A stretch of DNA of 64,000 nt, taken from assembly GCF_027568575.1 (NCBI RefSeq), contig NZ_JANUVP010000005.1; one strand, 5' to 3'. Shown here piece after piece: positions 9,310 to 18,373 of this stretch; positions within the stretch are counted from its first letter, which is position 1, and each line of letters opens with the position of its first letter. Position numbers and translations under genes: made by a program. Source of the DNA: Caldifermentibacillus hisashii (lineage in GTDB: Bacteria; Bacillota; Bacilli; Bacillales; Caldibacillaceae). The notes under the pieces were generated by a model. It made no database searches. It saw only the letters and a program-made list of their open reading frames with translations, and had not been told where the DNA came from.

Positions 9310-9359
9310 TCGCCAATCCTTCCAGTTTTTGTTATAATATGAATGTGAAAAACATCACA
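9310..9359 (+). promoter_or_regulatory. Probable ldh promoter with Rex/Fnr-type operator
   Basis: A perfect -10, TATAAT (9333-9338), has TCGCCA (9310-9315) at 17-base spacing as a weak -35. Six bases after the -10 begins the palindrome ATGTGA-N6-TCACAT (core 9344-9359). This fits the TGTGA-N6-TCACA consensus shared by the redox repressor Rex and by Bacillus Fnr. Its place over the likely transcription start fits repression, as by Rex when NADH is low. The -35 also overlaps a GGAAGG/CCTTCC hairpin (9303-9322) that may terminate the MFS gene. Confidence 0.65.
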
Positions 9360-9792
9360 TAATTTCCTTTCCGCTTAGGAACAAATTTAGAAAAACCTCC
9401 TTATAAGTTCATAACACTATTGACACCGTTAAAAAATAAATAAGGTGGAGAAAATCCTAACATTGCTTCTTCAAAAAAAAGGCAAAAAGACTAAAGATAA
9501 AGTGAATGGTCACTGAACGACGGGGCGCATACTTTTATACGTTAAGAGAGGTATAGCATCCTATAAAAAAAACGACTGTTATTTTCTCGGATTTTTTTAA
9601 CCACGAAGAGATGAAAATTATTTCCTTTATCTTGGGAAACAATATCCATAGAGAAAAAAGAAATGGAATGGATTGGTGTTATTTGGTAACATTCTTCAGG
9701 AGGACTTTGAATTATTCACCTATAGCGGTGATCTATAAATGTTTCGCAAAATTTTAAAGGAATTCCAAATATATTGTATAGGAGTGGATTTG
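9360..9792 (+). other. Long leader region before ldh
   Basis: About 430 bases between the TATAAT promoter and the ldh start codon hold no supported gene. Visible are a short dyad AGTGA/TCACT (9501-9514), a TATAG/TATA dyad near 9550-9575, a TTGACA at 9420-9425 without a matching -10, and an AGGAGG (about 9701-9706) followed by a possible 15-codon TTG-initiated peptide. I do not recognise a known riboswitch or T-box here. Confidence 0.4.
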
Positions 9793-10743
9793 ATGTCTAA
9801 TCGTGTAAGTAAAGTAGTACTTGTCGGAACCGGTGCTGTTGGTTCCAGTTACGCTTTTGCCTTATTAAATCAGGGAATTGCCGGGGAACTCGTGATGATT
9901 GACGTAAAAAAAGAGAAAACGGAAGGGGATGCAATGGACTTAAATCATGGCCTTCCATTTGCACCTGCCAAAATGATTATCCGTCATGGTGACTATTCAG
10001 ATTGTCATAATGCTGATATTGTTGTTTTAACAGCTGGTGCAGCTCAAAAGCCCGGTGAAACACGTCTTGACCTTGTTGAAAAAAATACGAGAATCACGAA
10101 AAGTATTGTTGAAGAAGTCATGGCCAGCGGTTTTAACGGAATTTTCATCGTTGCATCAAATCCGGTTGATATTCTTACTTATGCAACATGGAAATTTTCG
10201 GGATTACCAAAAGAACGCGTAATCGGTTCCGGAACAATATTAGATACTGCCCGTCTACGTTACATGTTGGGTGATTACTTCAATGTAGACACTAGAAATG
10301 TCCATGCATATATTATAGGTGAACATGGTGATACGGAACTTCCGGTATGGAGTCATGCAGGGATTGGCGTGATTCCCATTTTTGATTGGATGAGAAAGGA
10401 CCCGAAATACAAAGTGGAGGATTTAAATGATATATTTGTCCAAGCCCGCGATGCTGCCTATCATATCATTGAGAAAAAGGGTGCAACTTACTATGGGATC
10501 GCAATGGGGTTGGTTCGATTAACAAAGGCAATTTTACAAGATGAGCATTCCATTTTAACGGTTTCTACATATTTGGACGGTGAATATGATCATAAAGATT
10601 TGTTTATCGGTGTACCGGCTATTGTCACAAGAAATGGAATTAGTGGCGTGATTAAAATGGAATTGACCGCCACCGAGAAAGACCGGCTCAATCATTCTAT
10701 TCGTGTTTTAAAAGAAACCATGAACAGTGTCAATTTGACCTAG
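9793..10743 (+). CDS. ldh: L-lactate dehydrogenase
   Basis: A 316-residue NAD-dependent L-lactate dehydrogenase, which reduces pyruvate to lactate to regenerate NAD+ in fermentation. The Rossmann motif GTGAVG is at residues 12-17. The active-site loop AQKPGETR carries the Gln that selects lactate over malate dehydrogenases, and the catalytic His is in GEHGDTELPVW. The start is ATG 9793 with GGAG eight bases upstream; an in-frame ATG at 9739 lacks a ribosome site and would add an unusual tail. No lactate permease follows, unlike the B. subtilis ldh-lctP pair. Confidence 0.96.
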   Translation: MSNRVSKVVLVGTGAVGSSYAFALLNQGIAGELVMIDVKKEKTEGDAMDLNHGLPFAPAKMIIRHGDYSDCHNADIVVLTAGAAQKPGETRLDLVEKNTRITKSIVEEVMASGFNGIFIVASNPVDILTYATWKFSGLPKERVIGSGTILDTARLRYMLGDYFNVDTRNVHAYIIGEHGDTELPVWSHAGIGVIPIFDWMRKDPKYKVEDLNDIFVQARDAAYHIIEKKGATYYGIAMGLVRLTKAILQDEHSILTVSTYLDGEYDHKDLFIGVPAIVTRNGISGVIKMELTATEKDRLNHSIRVLKETMNSVNLT

Positions 10744-10840
10744 TTTAACGTGCAGTAAGGACACTTCACTTTATTAAATAACTTGAGTTTCCCACCTTAG
10801 GACGAAAGGCAAACTCGTCGACAACTCTGGTCGAGAACTA

Positions 10841-10947
10841 GAGGACACTGAAAAAGTGCGAAACAATCTTGCTAAACACCATTTAGATGTATTTCCGGGT
10901 TTTATATTGTGTTAGTAAATCTATTCAAATAGTTTTTCAGTGGCCTC
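10841..10947. mobile_element. MITE-like element, copy A
   Basis: A 107-base element bounded by GAGGaCACTGAAAAA and its inverted copy TTTTTCAGTGGCCTC (one mismatch). Inside, TTGCTAAACAC is complementary to GTGTTAGTAAA, so the whole element can fold into one long hairpin. It matches two further copies at 40583-40701 and 40761-40891. It has no coding capacity and resembles a non-autonomous transposable element. The rest of the ldh-recombinase gap (10744-10840 and 10948-11237) shows nothing that I can support. Confidence 0.75.
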
Positions 10948-11237
10948 TGAGAACTACTCAATTTTATCGACGAAACTTCCAGCAGTCTTTGGGATGCGAA
11001 ATAGTAAATGATTATCAATAAGGATGCCTGAATGATTAAAATAACTTAATTGTTCAGCTCCTATTTTTTTGTGGGTAAAAGCAAAAAATTCCGGCAAAGA
11101 AAAAGATGCAAAGGGAATTTTATGATTTAAGTAAAATTGCACAAGGAAAGCTTCGAATCCTATGGACACCTTTTGACAACACAAGCCAAGCAGTTGAAAA
11201 AAACGTTTTTTTAACAAAATAAAGTAAACTTCTTTAC

Positions 11238-11278
11238 AATGTTACATAATTAGTTATAAAATAATATTGTGTAACATT
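11238..11278. promoter_or_regulatory. Inverted repeat before the recombinase gene
   Basis: AATGTTACA (11238-11246) and TGTAACATT (11270-11278) form a perfect nine-base dyad with a 23-base AT-rich spacer, ending just before the GGAGGGGG ribosome site of the recombinase gene. It may be an operator or a recombinase binding site. Confidence 0.5.
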
Positions 11279-11294
11279 ATTGGAGGGGGATTTT

Positions 11295-11858
11295 GTGGAG
11301 TATGTGAACCCAATTAAAAAAATTGAAAAAATACAAGCAATGAAAAAGGTTTTACGTCAATCTTCACTTCGGGATTTACTCCTTTTCGTTATTGGGATAA
11401 ATACGGGAATTAAAGTACATGATTTATTGTATTTAACGGTTAAAGACGTATGGGACGGTTCCCAAACAAGAGAGTTTCTTTACTTAAAGGATGAAAAAAA
11501 TGGGGAAGTAAAAGCATATTATTTAAACAGCAAAGTAAGAGAAGTATTAAGGGATTACTTGGCAAGCAACGAATTGCAGCCGGATGATTTTCTATTTAAA
11601 TCAAAAAAAAATAACCATCCAATTACGAGGCAACAAGCCTATCGAATCATCAATCATGCTGCAAAAGAAGTAGGGATCCAGGAAAAAATCGGAACCCACA
11701 CGCTTCGAAAGACGTTCGGATATCATGCCTATCGTAAAGGGGTGGCCATTTCTATTTTAAAAAATATTTTTAACCAGCACTCCACAGCAGAAACTTTAAA
11801 ATATATTGGAATCGATAAAAACGAACAAAAGCTCATTAAGGTCGATGTGAATTTATAA
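11295..11858 (+). CDS. Small tyrosine recombinase (phage-integrase family)
   Basis: A 187-residue catalytic-domain-only tyrosine recombinase that lacks a long DNA-binding arm domain. The box II motif HTLRKTFGYH supplies the His-X-X-Arg pair, followed by NQHS and the nucleophile Tyr in LKYIGI. The first catalytic Arg, normally in a TGLRISEL context, appears as Lys in NTGIKVHDLL. The GTG at 11295 follows GGAGGGGG at proper spacing; a TTG at 11280 lies before that site. No phage genes or att duplication are adjacent, so it is probably a stand-alone recombinase common in Bacillaceae or a relic of a lost element. Confidence 0.85.
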   Translation: MEYVNPIKKIEKIQAMKKVLRQSSLRDLLLFVIGINTGIKVHDLLYLTVKDVWDGSQTREFLYLKDEKNGEVKAYYLNSKVREVLRDYLASNELQPDDFLFKSKKNNHPITRQQAYRIINHAAKEVGIQEKIGTHTLRKTFGYHAYRKGVAISILKNIFNQHSTAETLKYIGIDKNEQKLIKVDVNL

Positions 11859-11873
11859 TTAAAGATTTAAACA

Positions 11874-12554
11874 TCAATCCGTGTTATTTAAATCAATTTT
11901 GTTCAAGTCCATATTTTTTAAATCTCTAATAATCCCGTCAGTGACTTGGACTTGCCGGGTTTCCCAACCGTTCATAAATCGGAAAATTCCGTTATCAAAA
12001 TCCGTACCGACTTCTTTGAAAAAAATACCTTCATATTCAATATCTTTTGTATGACTGAATGTTAGACAGTATTCTGTACCGGATTTAACAAGGTATGCAC
12101 GGATTCCTTTTTCAAATAAACCCTCTTCATCACGAATATATCTGGAGACAGAAATAATATGAAGATCGACAAAAGGAATTTCATGCAAGAGCGCATGAAT
12201 GATTGAACCTTTTGTAATCTGTTCCCAGCGGCTTTGAGCAGTCTGCCCGAGGATGATTTGGGTTATGTGATTCTGTCTGGCCACTTCAGCAATTACTTTC
12301 GCCACCGGACGTTTTTCATTATCTTTAATGATAAATTGAGCAGAAGGGTGCGATTCAGCAAATTTTTTCCACTGTTCGATATAAATTACTTTTTCGGCGT
12401 CTAATTCATCAAAAGGGGCTAAATCAACCGTTAATATATAAAGTGGTGCTTTAAGCATATTTGCAATTTGGCAGCCACGTCGAATCAATCTTTCTCCATT
12501 TGGACCATAGTAAACACAAACAAGAATTCTTTCATTTGAAAAATTTGCTTCCAT
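11874..12554 (-). CDS. Universal-stress-protein-domain (KdpD-like N-terminal) protein
   Basis: A 226-residue cytoplasmic protein. The first about 145 residues match the nucleotide-binding Usp/KdpD sensor fold: ERILVCVYYGPNGERLIRRG, then IAEVARQNHITQIILGQTAQSRW. The C-terminal 80 residues are unassigned and end in a repetitive Asp/Asn-rich tail (NMDLNKIDLNNTD). The ATG has GAGGTG upstream. It is divergent from the Mrp Na+/H+ antiporter operon, which suggests, but does not prove, a role in sensing cation or energy status. It has no kinase domain. Convergent with the recombinase gene, 15 bases away. Confidence 0.75.
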   Translation of the reverse strand: MEANFSNERILVCVYYGPNGERLIRRGCQIANMLKAPLYILTVDLAPFDELDAEKVIYIEQWKKFAESHPSAQFIIKDNEKRPVAKVIAEVARQNHITQIILGQTAQSRWEQITKGSIIHALLHEIPFVDLHIISVSRYIRDEEGLFEKGIRAYLVKSGTEYCLTFSHTKDIEYEGIFFKEVGTDFDNGIFRFMNGWETRQVQVTDGIIRDLKNMDLNKIDLNNTD

Positions 12555-12882
12555 CTATGATTCACCTCAAATGTTTTTGTTGGAATCACCTATTTGACTA
12601 TGTAGAACTATAACCGATGGAACGAGAGTAGTCAATCCAAAACTGCCTATATTTCATTTTTCAACAAATTTTAGGAACATGAAAAATGTAAGGCTGTCAC
12701 ATGGTAAAGCCTTAGTAAAAAAAGTTGCCCTCTGAAAATTGTAAGTATATCGGCAACATGCATAGGTTGCGTATGGTAAAAGCTCTCAGTATAAAGTTAT
12801 GCTGTGAAAATGAATATGATCAAGAATTTTTGCCTCTTTTCGTGGCTTCCGAAATTGAATGAAATTGTTGGGGGGATGCCGT
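12555..12882. other. Divergent promoter/leader region of mrp operon with direct repeat
   Basis: Two imperfect copies of a 46-base motif lie at 12701-12746 and 12773-12818 (ATGGTAAAGC..AGTA.AAAGTT..TGAAAAT), 72 bases apart. Small dyads AAGGC/GCCTT (about 12690-12714) and GCAAC/GTTGC (about 12752-12770) are interleaved. They lie 65-180 bases before mrpA and could be repressor sites or leader RNA structure. No clear -35/-10 pair stands out. Confidence 0.4.
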
Positions 12883-15294
12883 TTGAATTCGTTACACATG
12901 CTGATATTTATTCCTTTTGTATTTGCTATGGCAATTCCGCTTTTGTATAAGTTGTTTCATCCGAAAATTCATTTAGGTTGGTTTGTATTACTGATTCCTT
13001 TGGTCATATTTTTACACCTCTTTCGATACATTCCCTTAGTTGCAAAAGGTGATCATCTGACAACTTCCTTAGCGTGGCTTCCTTCAGTGGAGATGAATTT
13101 AGATTTTTATATTGATGGTTTGGCGTTATTGTTCGGATTATTAATTTCCGGTATCGGTGTACTTGTCATTATTTACTCCATTTTTTATCTATCAAAGCAT
13201 CGAGAAGAACTTCATAAGTTTTATATGTATTTAATGATGTTCATGGGCGCTATGCTGGGTCTTGTATTTTCTGATAATATTTTTATCCTATATGGCTTTT
13301 GGGAACTGACAAGTATTTCCTCATTTTTATTAATCGCATTTTGGTATGAACGAAAGTCATCAAGAGATGGGGCAATGAAATCTTTGCTTATCACTGTCTT
13401 TGGCGGGCTTTGTATGTTTGCGGGGATGATTATGTTAACTCTTATCACCGACACATATAGTATTCGCGAAATGATTCTTAATGTGGAATTCGTTCAAGCA
13501 CATAAATTATTTATCCCTGTGATTATTTGCATTTTACTCGGAGCCTTTACAAAATCAGCCCAGTTTCCGTTCAGTATCTGGTTGCCCGGAGCAATGGAAG
13601 CGCCGACGCCCGTTAGTGCCTACCTTCATTCGGCGACGATGGTGAAGGCGGGAATTTATTTGGTAGCTCGATTTACACCCGTTTTTGGCGGAAGTTCCGT
13701 TTGGTTTTGGCTAGTATCGGGAATAGGAATCATTACTTTATTATATGGCTCAATTACAGCCGTTCGACAAACTGATTTAAAGGCGTTACTGGCCTATTCG
13801 ACGATTAGTCAATTAGGTTTAATTATGAGTTTATTAGGAATTGGTTCACTCACTTTTTATTTTGGACCGAGTGAACATGGTGTTACCTATTCGATGGCCA
13901 TTTTTGCCGCAATTTTTCATTTGTTCAATCATTCCATGTTCAAAGGCAGTTTATTTATGGTCGTCGGAATTATTGATCATGAAACCGGAACAAGGGATAT
14001 TAGACGGCTTGGCGGATTGATGCAGTTGATGCCGGTTTCGTTTACTGTTGCACTAATTGGTGGTTTCTCTATGGCCGGATTACCTCCTTTTAACGGATTT
14101 TTAAGTAAGGAAATGTTTTTTAAAGCAGTCAATGATGTGAGGGTGGCGGAAATATTTCATCTTGAAACACTTGGTATGCTATTTCCCTTACTTGCATGGA
14201 TTGCCAGTATTTTTACTTTTGTTTACTCTATGATTCTCGTTTTTAAGACATTTTCCGGGAAATATCGACAGGAAAAGTTGAATCGGGATGTACATGAGGC
14301 ACCTTTTGGTATGTTAATTCCATCTGTAATACTCGCCTTCTTCGTCGTAGTTATTTTCTTTTTTCCAAATGTTTTTTCCAAATACTTGTTGAAACCGGCA
14401 TTCGTTGCCATCCTACCGATGTTTACGATCGATAAGGTGGATATCAAAATTAGTGCTTGGCATGGATGGAATACTGAACTTTTGATGACTATCGGTGTTG
14501 TAATTATGGGAAGTCTCCTATTTATTACAGTCAAGCGGTGGGTTCCTTTGCTTAAACAATATCCGCAATGGCTTACGTTAAATAACTTGTTTGAGAAATC
14601 TTTGGAAAAAGTCGAGCGCTATTCACTTACAATAACAAATCGCTATATGACCGGTTCGATCCGCCATTATTTTATCTATATTTTTTCGTTTTTTGTCATT
14701 GTTTTAGCCGGCTCACTTTTGTTGTTACACGGTATCCAATTTGATGTTTCCGAAGACAATGTCATCTGTATTTATGATATGGGTTTAGTTTTGGGGGTAA
14801 TGATAGCCGCATTAACGGTTCTATTTACAAGTAATCGAATGACGGCCATTGTTGCACTAAGTGTCGTAGGTTATTTAGTGACAATGTTTTTTGTTATCTT
14901 TCGTGCTCCGGATCTGGCACTTACACAAATGGTTGTAGAAACAGTGACAACCGTACTATTTTTACTTTGCTTTTATCACTTGCCAAAGTTACAAAAGAAT
15001 ATTGGTCGGATCAAGTTTAAGTTAACAAATCTGATTGTGTCCGTTGCAACGGGATTAACAATTACTATACTTGCTTTGTCAAGCAACAGTCATAAGCTGT
15101 TTGAACCGATTTCTTATTTTTTTGAAAATGCGTATGAATTGGCCGGTGCAAAAAATATTGTTAATGCCATATTAGTCGATTTTCGCGGGTTTGATACAAT
15201 GCTTGAAATTTCTGTTTTATGTATTGCCGGGCTTGGGGTGTATACATTGGCTCGGTTCCGAATGAAAGGAAGTGATCACAATGAAGCCGAATGA
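12883..15294 (+). CDS. mrpA: Na+/H+ antiporter Mrp subunit A
   Basis: An 803-residue, multi-span subunit of the hetero-oligomeric Mrp antiporter, which exports Na+ (or K+) against H+ and is related to complex I. The NuoL-like core shows SAYLHSATMVKAGIY near residue 250; the C-terminal third is the extra MrpA extension related to MrpB. The TTG at 12883 is preferred: GGGGGG lies eight bases upstream and the family starts with this hydrophobic segment; an ATG at 12859 precedes that site. It overlaps mrpB by 14 bases. First gene of a complete seven-gene operon. Confidence 0.93.
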   Translation: MNSLHMLIFIPFVFAMAIPLLYKLFHPKIHLGWFVLLIPLVIFLHLFRYIPLVAKGDHLTTSLAWLPSVEMNLDFYIDGLALLFGLLISGIGVLVIIYSIFYLSKHREELHKFYMYLMMFMGAMLGLVFSDNIFILYGFWELTSISSFLLIAFWYERKSSRDGAMKSLLITVFGGLCMFAGMIMLTLITDTYSIREMILNVEFVQAHKLFIPVIICILLGAFTKSAQFPFSIWLPGAMEAPTPVSAYLHSATMVKAGIYLVARFTPVFGGSSVWFWLVSGIGIITLLYGSITAVRQTDLKALLAYSTISQLGLIMSLLGIGSLTFYFGPSEHGVTYSMAIFAAIFHLFNHSMFKGSLFMVVGIIDHETGTRDIRRLGGLMQLMPVSFTVALIGGFSMAGLPPFNGFLSKEMFFKAVNDVRVAEIFHLETLGMLFPLLAWIASIFTFVYSMILVFKTFSGKYRQEKLNRDVHEAPFGMLIPSVILAFFVVVIFFFPNVFSKYLLKPAFVAILPMFTIDKVDIKISAWHGWNTELLMTIGVVIMGSLLFITVKRWVPLLKQYPQWLTLNNLFEKSLEKVERYSLTITNRYMTGSIRHYFIYIFSFFVIVLAGSLLLLHGIQFDVSEDNVICIYDMGLVLGVMIAALTVLFTSNRMTAIVALSVVGYLVTMFFVIFRAPDLALTQMVVETVTTVLFLLCFYHLPKLQKNIGRIKFKLTNLIVSVATGLTITILALSSNSHKLFEPISYFFENAYELAGAKNIVNAILVDFRGFDTMLEISVLCIAGLGVYTLARFRMKGSDHNEAE

Positions 15295-15718
15295 CGTCAT
15301 CTTACAAAGTGTAACCAAAGTGACTGTCATCATTATTTTTACCTTTTCTGTTTATTTGTTTTTAAACGGACACCATCATCCGGGAGGCGGCTTTATTGGC
15401 GGGTTGAGTACAGCAGCGGCAATTGTATTGCTTTTTTTAGCATTTGATATTGAAAAAGTCCGGGAAAATTTTCAAATTGATTTTAAGAAACTGGCCGCAC
15501 TTGGGGTTTTAATTGCCATTGGTACAGGCTTTACGGGTATGTTGGCGGGTGACCCGTTTTTAACTCAATATTTTAATGATAAAAATTTACCGATTTTTGG
15601 GAAAACGGAATTGGCTACGGCACTAATTTTTGATACCGGTGTCGCTCTTGCAGTAATTGGAACAGCCGTGAGCATCATTCTGAGTATTAGTGAGGGGGAT
15701 TCTCTATGGAAACGATAA
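15281..15718 (+). CDS. mrpB: Na+/H+ antiporter Mrp subunit B
   Basis: A 145-residue membrane subunit with the characteristic loop GHHHPGGGFIGG near residue 30 and four hydrophobic spans, normal for MrpB. ATG 15281 follows AAAGGA; an upstream GTG at 15272 is too close to that site. It overlaps both mrpA and mrpC by 13-14 bases, pointing to translational coupling and fixed stoichiometry in the complex. Confidence 0.94.
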   Translation: MKPNDVILQSVTKVTVIIIFTFSVYLFLNGHHHPGGGFIGGLSTAAAIVLLFLAFDIEKVRENFQIDFKKLAALGVLIAIGTGFTGMLAGDPFLTQYFNDKNLPIFGKTELATALIFDTGVALAVIGTAVSIILSISEGDSLWKR

Positions 15719-16044
15719 TGGCTTGTCTTGTCGGACTGTTATTTACGATCGGTACTTATTTAGTTTTATCGAGACAAATGTTACGGATTATTTTTGGATT
15801 GTCAATAATCAGTCATGCTGTTAATCTATTAATTTTAACATCGGGTGGTTTAAAAACCGGAAGTGCCCCGTTACTTGATGAAAAAATGGCCGGATTTACC
15901 GATCCATTGCCGCAAGCATTAATTTTAACAGCAATCGTTATTAACTTTGCGGTAACAGCCCTGTTGCTTGTGCTAAGTTATCGTTCCTATCAAATTTTTA
16001 AGACGGATGATATGGAACGGCTAAGGGGAAATCCGGATGAATAA
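15706..16044 (+). CDS. mrpC: Na+/H+ antiporter Mrp subunit C
   Basis: A 112-residue NuoK-like subunit with three hydrophobic spans and the conserved TGSAPLLDEKMAGFTDPLPQ loop followed by ALILTAIVINFAVTA. It lies in the antiporter membrane arm next to MrpD. The start has GAGGGGG inside the end of mrpB, and the stop overlaps the mrpD start by eight bases. Length matches the family. Confidence 0.95.
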   Translation: METIMACLVGLLFTIGTYLVLSRQMLRIIFGLSIISHAVNLLILTSGGLKTGSAPLLDEKMAGFTDPLPQALILTAIVINFAVTALLLVLSYRSYQIFKTDDMERLRGNPDE

Positions 16045-17524
16045 CCTATTAATTTTACCTATTGCGTTTCCGTTATTCATTGGTATGTTGTTAATTATTT
16101 TCAGAAAAAATATTTGGCTGCACCGTTTGTTAAGCCCGGTTGCATGTATTTTCCCGGGGATGGTTGCATTAATTTTGATGAACCAAATAAAAGACAGCGG
16201 GATTCAAACATTGCAGTTGGGCGGCTGGCAAGCTCCTTATGGAATCAGCCTTGTTGCGGATATGTTTGCTGCAATACTGCTATTTGTGACAAGTATTGTA
16301 TCTCTTTGCTGTCTGCTTTATGCCTTTCACTCGATTGGAAAAGAGAGAGAAAAATATTATTTTTATCCGCTGATTTTGTTTTTAATCACCGGGGTTAACG
16401 GTGCATTTTTAACCGGAGATTTATTTAATCTGTATGTTTTTTTTGAAGTGTTTCTTGTGTCCTCTTATGTACTGATCACTTTAGGAGGCACTCGGAACCA
16501 GCTGCGGGAATCATTAAAGTACATCATGATCAACGTGATTTCTTCCGCTTTTTTTCTCGTAGGTGTTGCGTATTTGTACGCTGTAACGGGAACATTGAAT
16601 TTTGCCCATTTATCAATCCGTGTTGCTGAAGCGGGACAAGATGGATTGATTACGACGATTTCATTTTTGTTTTTAATTGTGTTTAGTTTAAAAGCAGGTC
16701 TTTTCCTCTTTTATTGGTTGCCGGGTTCTTATAGCGTTCCACCTGGCGCAATCGCTGCTATTTTTGCAGCACTTTTGACAAAAGTTGGTATTTATGCGAT
16801 TTTTCGGATGTTTACCCTCATTTTTTATCACCAGCCACAAGTCACCCATATGGGTATTGGTATTTTAGCAGCTCTAACAATGATTCTTGGTGCAATGGGA
16901 GCAATCGGATATCGGGATTTGAAAAAAATATTAACATACAATGTCATTATTAGTGTAGGTTTTATTTTGATTGGATTAGTTGCTTTTACGGAACAAAGTC
17001 TTTTAGGCTCTATTTATTATTTAATCCACGATATGATTATAAAAGCTTTAGTATTCTTGATCGGTGCGACCATTATAGGCCTTACCGGAACAAGCAAGCT
17101 CAAAGATATGAGTGGACTGATTCGTACACACCCGGCTTTAGGTTGGATGTTTTTCATTGCTGTATTGTCTATGGTAGGAATTCCTCCATTAAGCGGTTTT
17201 CTTGGAAAGTTATATATTACGAAAGGAGCATTTGCAGCAAGCTATTTTTGGTTAGGAGGGTTCGGATTATTAGCGAGTATATTCATTCTTTATTCATTAA
17301 TTAAAGTATTTATGGATGTCTTCTGGGGAGAAACGGTAATGAGCGAAGATGAGGAAAAAGGAACAACAAAAGGGGTAATGTTACCAATTGTTTTATTGAC
17401 AGGTATCAGTCTTGCGCTCGGACTCGGTGCTGAAGGAATTCATGAGTATGTATTGATAGCTGCAAAAGGTTTACTTGATCCCAACCAATATATTTTTGCC
17501 GTACTGGATAAAGGGGGGATTTAA
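16037..17524 (+). CDS. mrpD: Na+/H+ antiporter Mrp subunit D
   Basis: A 495-residue NuoM/N-like subunit with about fourteen spans. The conserved proton-path region includes FLTGDLFNLYVFFEVFLVSSY (the key Glu) and a Lys in the central LTKVGIYAIFRMF helix. It is one of the two ion-translocating subunits with MrpA. It overlaps mrpC by eight bases and is followed without a gap by mrpE. No disruption was seen. Confidence 0.95.
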   Translation: MNNLLILPIAFPLFIGMLLIIFRKNIWLHRLLSPVACIFPGMVALILMNQIKDSGIQTLQLGGWQAPYGISLVADMFAAILLFVTSIVSLCCLLYAFHSIGKEREKYYFYPLILFLITGVNGAFLTGDLFNLYVFFEVFLVSSYVLITLGGTRNQLRESLKYIMINVISSAFFLVGVAYLYAVTGTLNFAHLSIRVAEAGQDGLITTISFLFLIVFSLKAGLFLFYWLPGSYSVPPGAIAAIFAALLTKVGIYAIFRMFTLIFYHQPQVTHMGIGILAALTMILGAMGAIGYRDLKKILTYNVIISVGFILIGLVAFTEQSLLGSIYYLIHDMIIKALVFLIGATIIGLTGTSKLKDMSGLIRTHPALGWMFFIAVLSMVGIPPLSGFLGKLYITKGAFAASYFWLGGFGLLASIFILYSLIKVFMDVFWGETVMSEDEEKGTTKGVMLPIVLLTGISLALGLGAEGIHEYVLIAAKGLLDPNQYIFAVLDKGGI

Positions 17525-18004
17525 TTGCCGATTCAAGTGTTAATGAACTTATTTATCGCCGGGTTATGGATGTTTTTACAGGATGAAGCGAGTTTCCTTA
17601 CTTTTTTCAGTGGTTATTTAGTAGGTTTGTTCATTTTATTTTGCTTAAGACGTTTTTTTCATAAGCCATTTTATCTTTTTACCTTTCTTGCTATAGGAAA
17701 ATTGTTTCTTATTTTTATATATGAATTATTAATATCAAGTCTTTTTGTTATTAAACATATCGTAAGACCAAAAATAAATATCAAACCGGGGATTTTTCGC
17801 GTGGAGACGGATTTAGCGGGAGATCTTGAAATAACTTTATTGTCTCTGCTCATTTGTTTAACACCGGGTTCGGTCGTGATGGAAGTAACACCGGATGCAA
17901 AGACTTTGTTTGTCCATGCACTGCATATTCCCGAATCAAAACCATCCGTGCTCAAATCAAAGGCGGTTTTTGAAAAGGCGATAAAGGATGTGACCAGAAA
18001 ATGA
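17525..18004 (+). CDS. mrpE: Na+/H+ antiporter Mrp subunit E
   Basis: A 159-residue subunit with two N-terminal hydrophobic spans and a cytoplasmic domain containing LTPGSVVMEV and the closing HALHIPE motif. The start is TTG directly after the mrpD stop (GGGGGG lies upstream); the family N-terminus (PIQVLMNLFIAGLWMFL) begins here. It overlaps mrpF by four bases (ATGA). Confidence 0.93.
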   Translation: MPIQVLMNLFIAGLWMFLQDEASFLTFFSGYLVGLFILFCLRRFFHKPFYLFTFLAIGKLFLIFIYELLISSLFVIKHIVRPKINIKPGIFRVETDLAGDLEITLLSLLICLTPGSVVMEVTPDAKTLFVHALHIPESKPSVLKSKAVFEKAIKDVTRK

Positions 18005-18288
18005 CGTTTGAAATTATTATGATTGTATCTTTATGTTTATTAACATTATCGATTTTGGCCAATATTTATCGGGTTGTAAAGGGTCCTTCAAGTGCTGACC
18101 GTATCCAGGCTCTCGATGCAATCGGTATTAATTTAATTGCCAGTATTGCTGTTTTTTCCGTTCTCCTGCACACCCATGCCTTTTTTGATTTGATTTTGTT
18201 GATTGGCATTCTTTCTTTTGTCGGAACCGTTGCTTTTGCGAGATTTACAGAAAGAGGTATGGTAATTAAGCAGAAAGATGAAGGGTAA
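18001..18288 (+). CDS. mrpF: Na+/H+ antiporter Mrp subunit F
   Basis: A 95-residue subunit with three spans and the conserved RVVKGPSSADRIQALDAIGIN segment between spans one and two. In bile-resistant strains this protein family was implicated in cholate efflux, but here it is plainly part of the Mrp complex. It shares an ATGA overlap with mrpE. Unlike the tight overlaps upstream, 85 bases separate it from mrpG. Confidence 0.94.
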   Translation: MTFEIIMIVSLCLLTLSILANIYRVVKGPSSADRIQALDAIGINLIASIAVFSVLLHTHAFFDLILLIGILSFVGTVAFARFTERGMVIKQKDEG

Positions 18289-18373
18289 AGTTATTTCGGA
18301 AAAGTGGTTATACCAAGGGCATTGAAGATAAGTCCGTTAGTATAAGTATAATCAATTGAAAGAGGTGATATTG

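Noticed and set aside
10954..11217. Minus-strand frame of 87 codons between ldh and the recombinase
   Set aside because: TTG start without ribosome site, composition not convincing; the IPKTAG string at its end resembles a sulfotransferase motif but is at the wrong end of a too-short protein.
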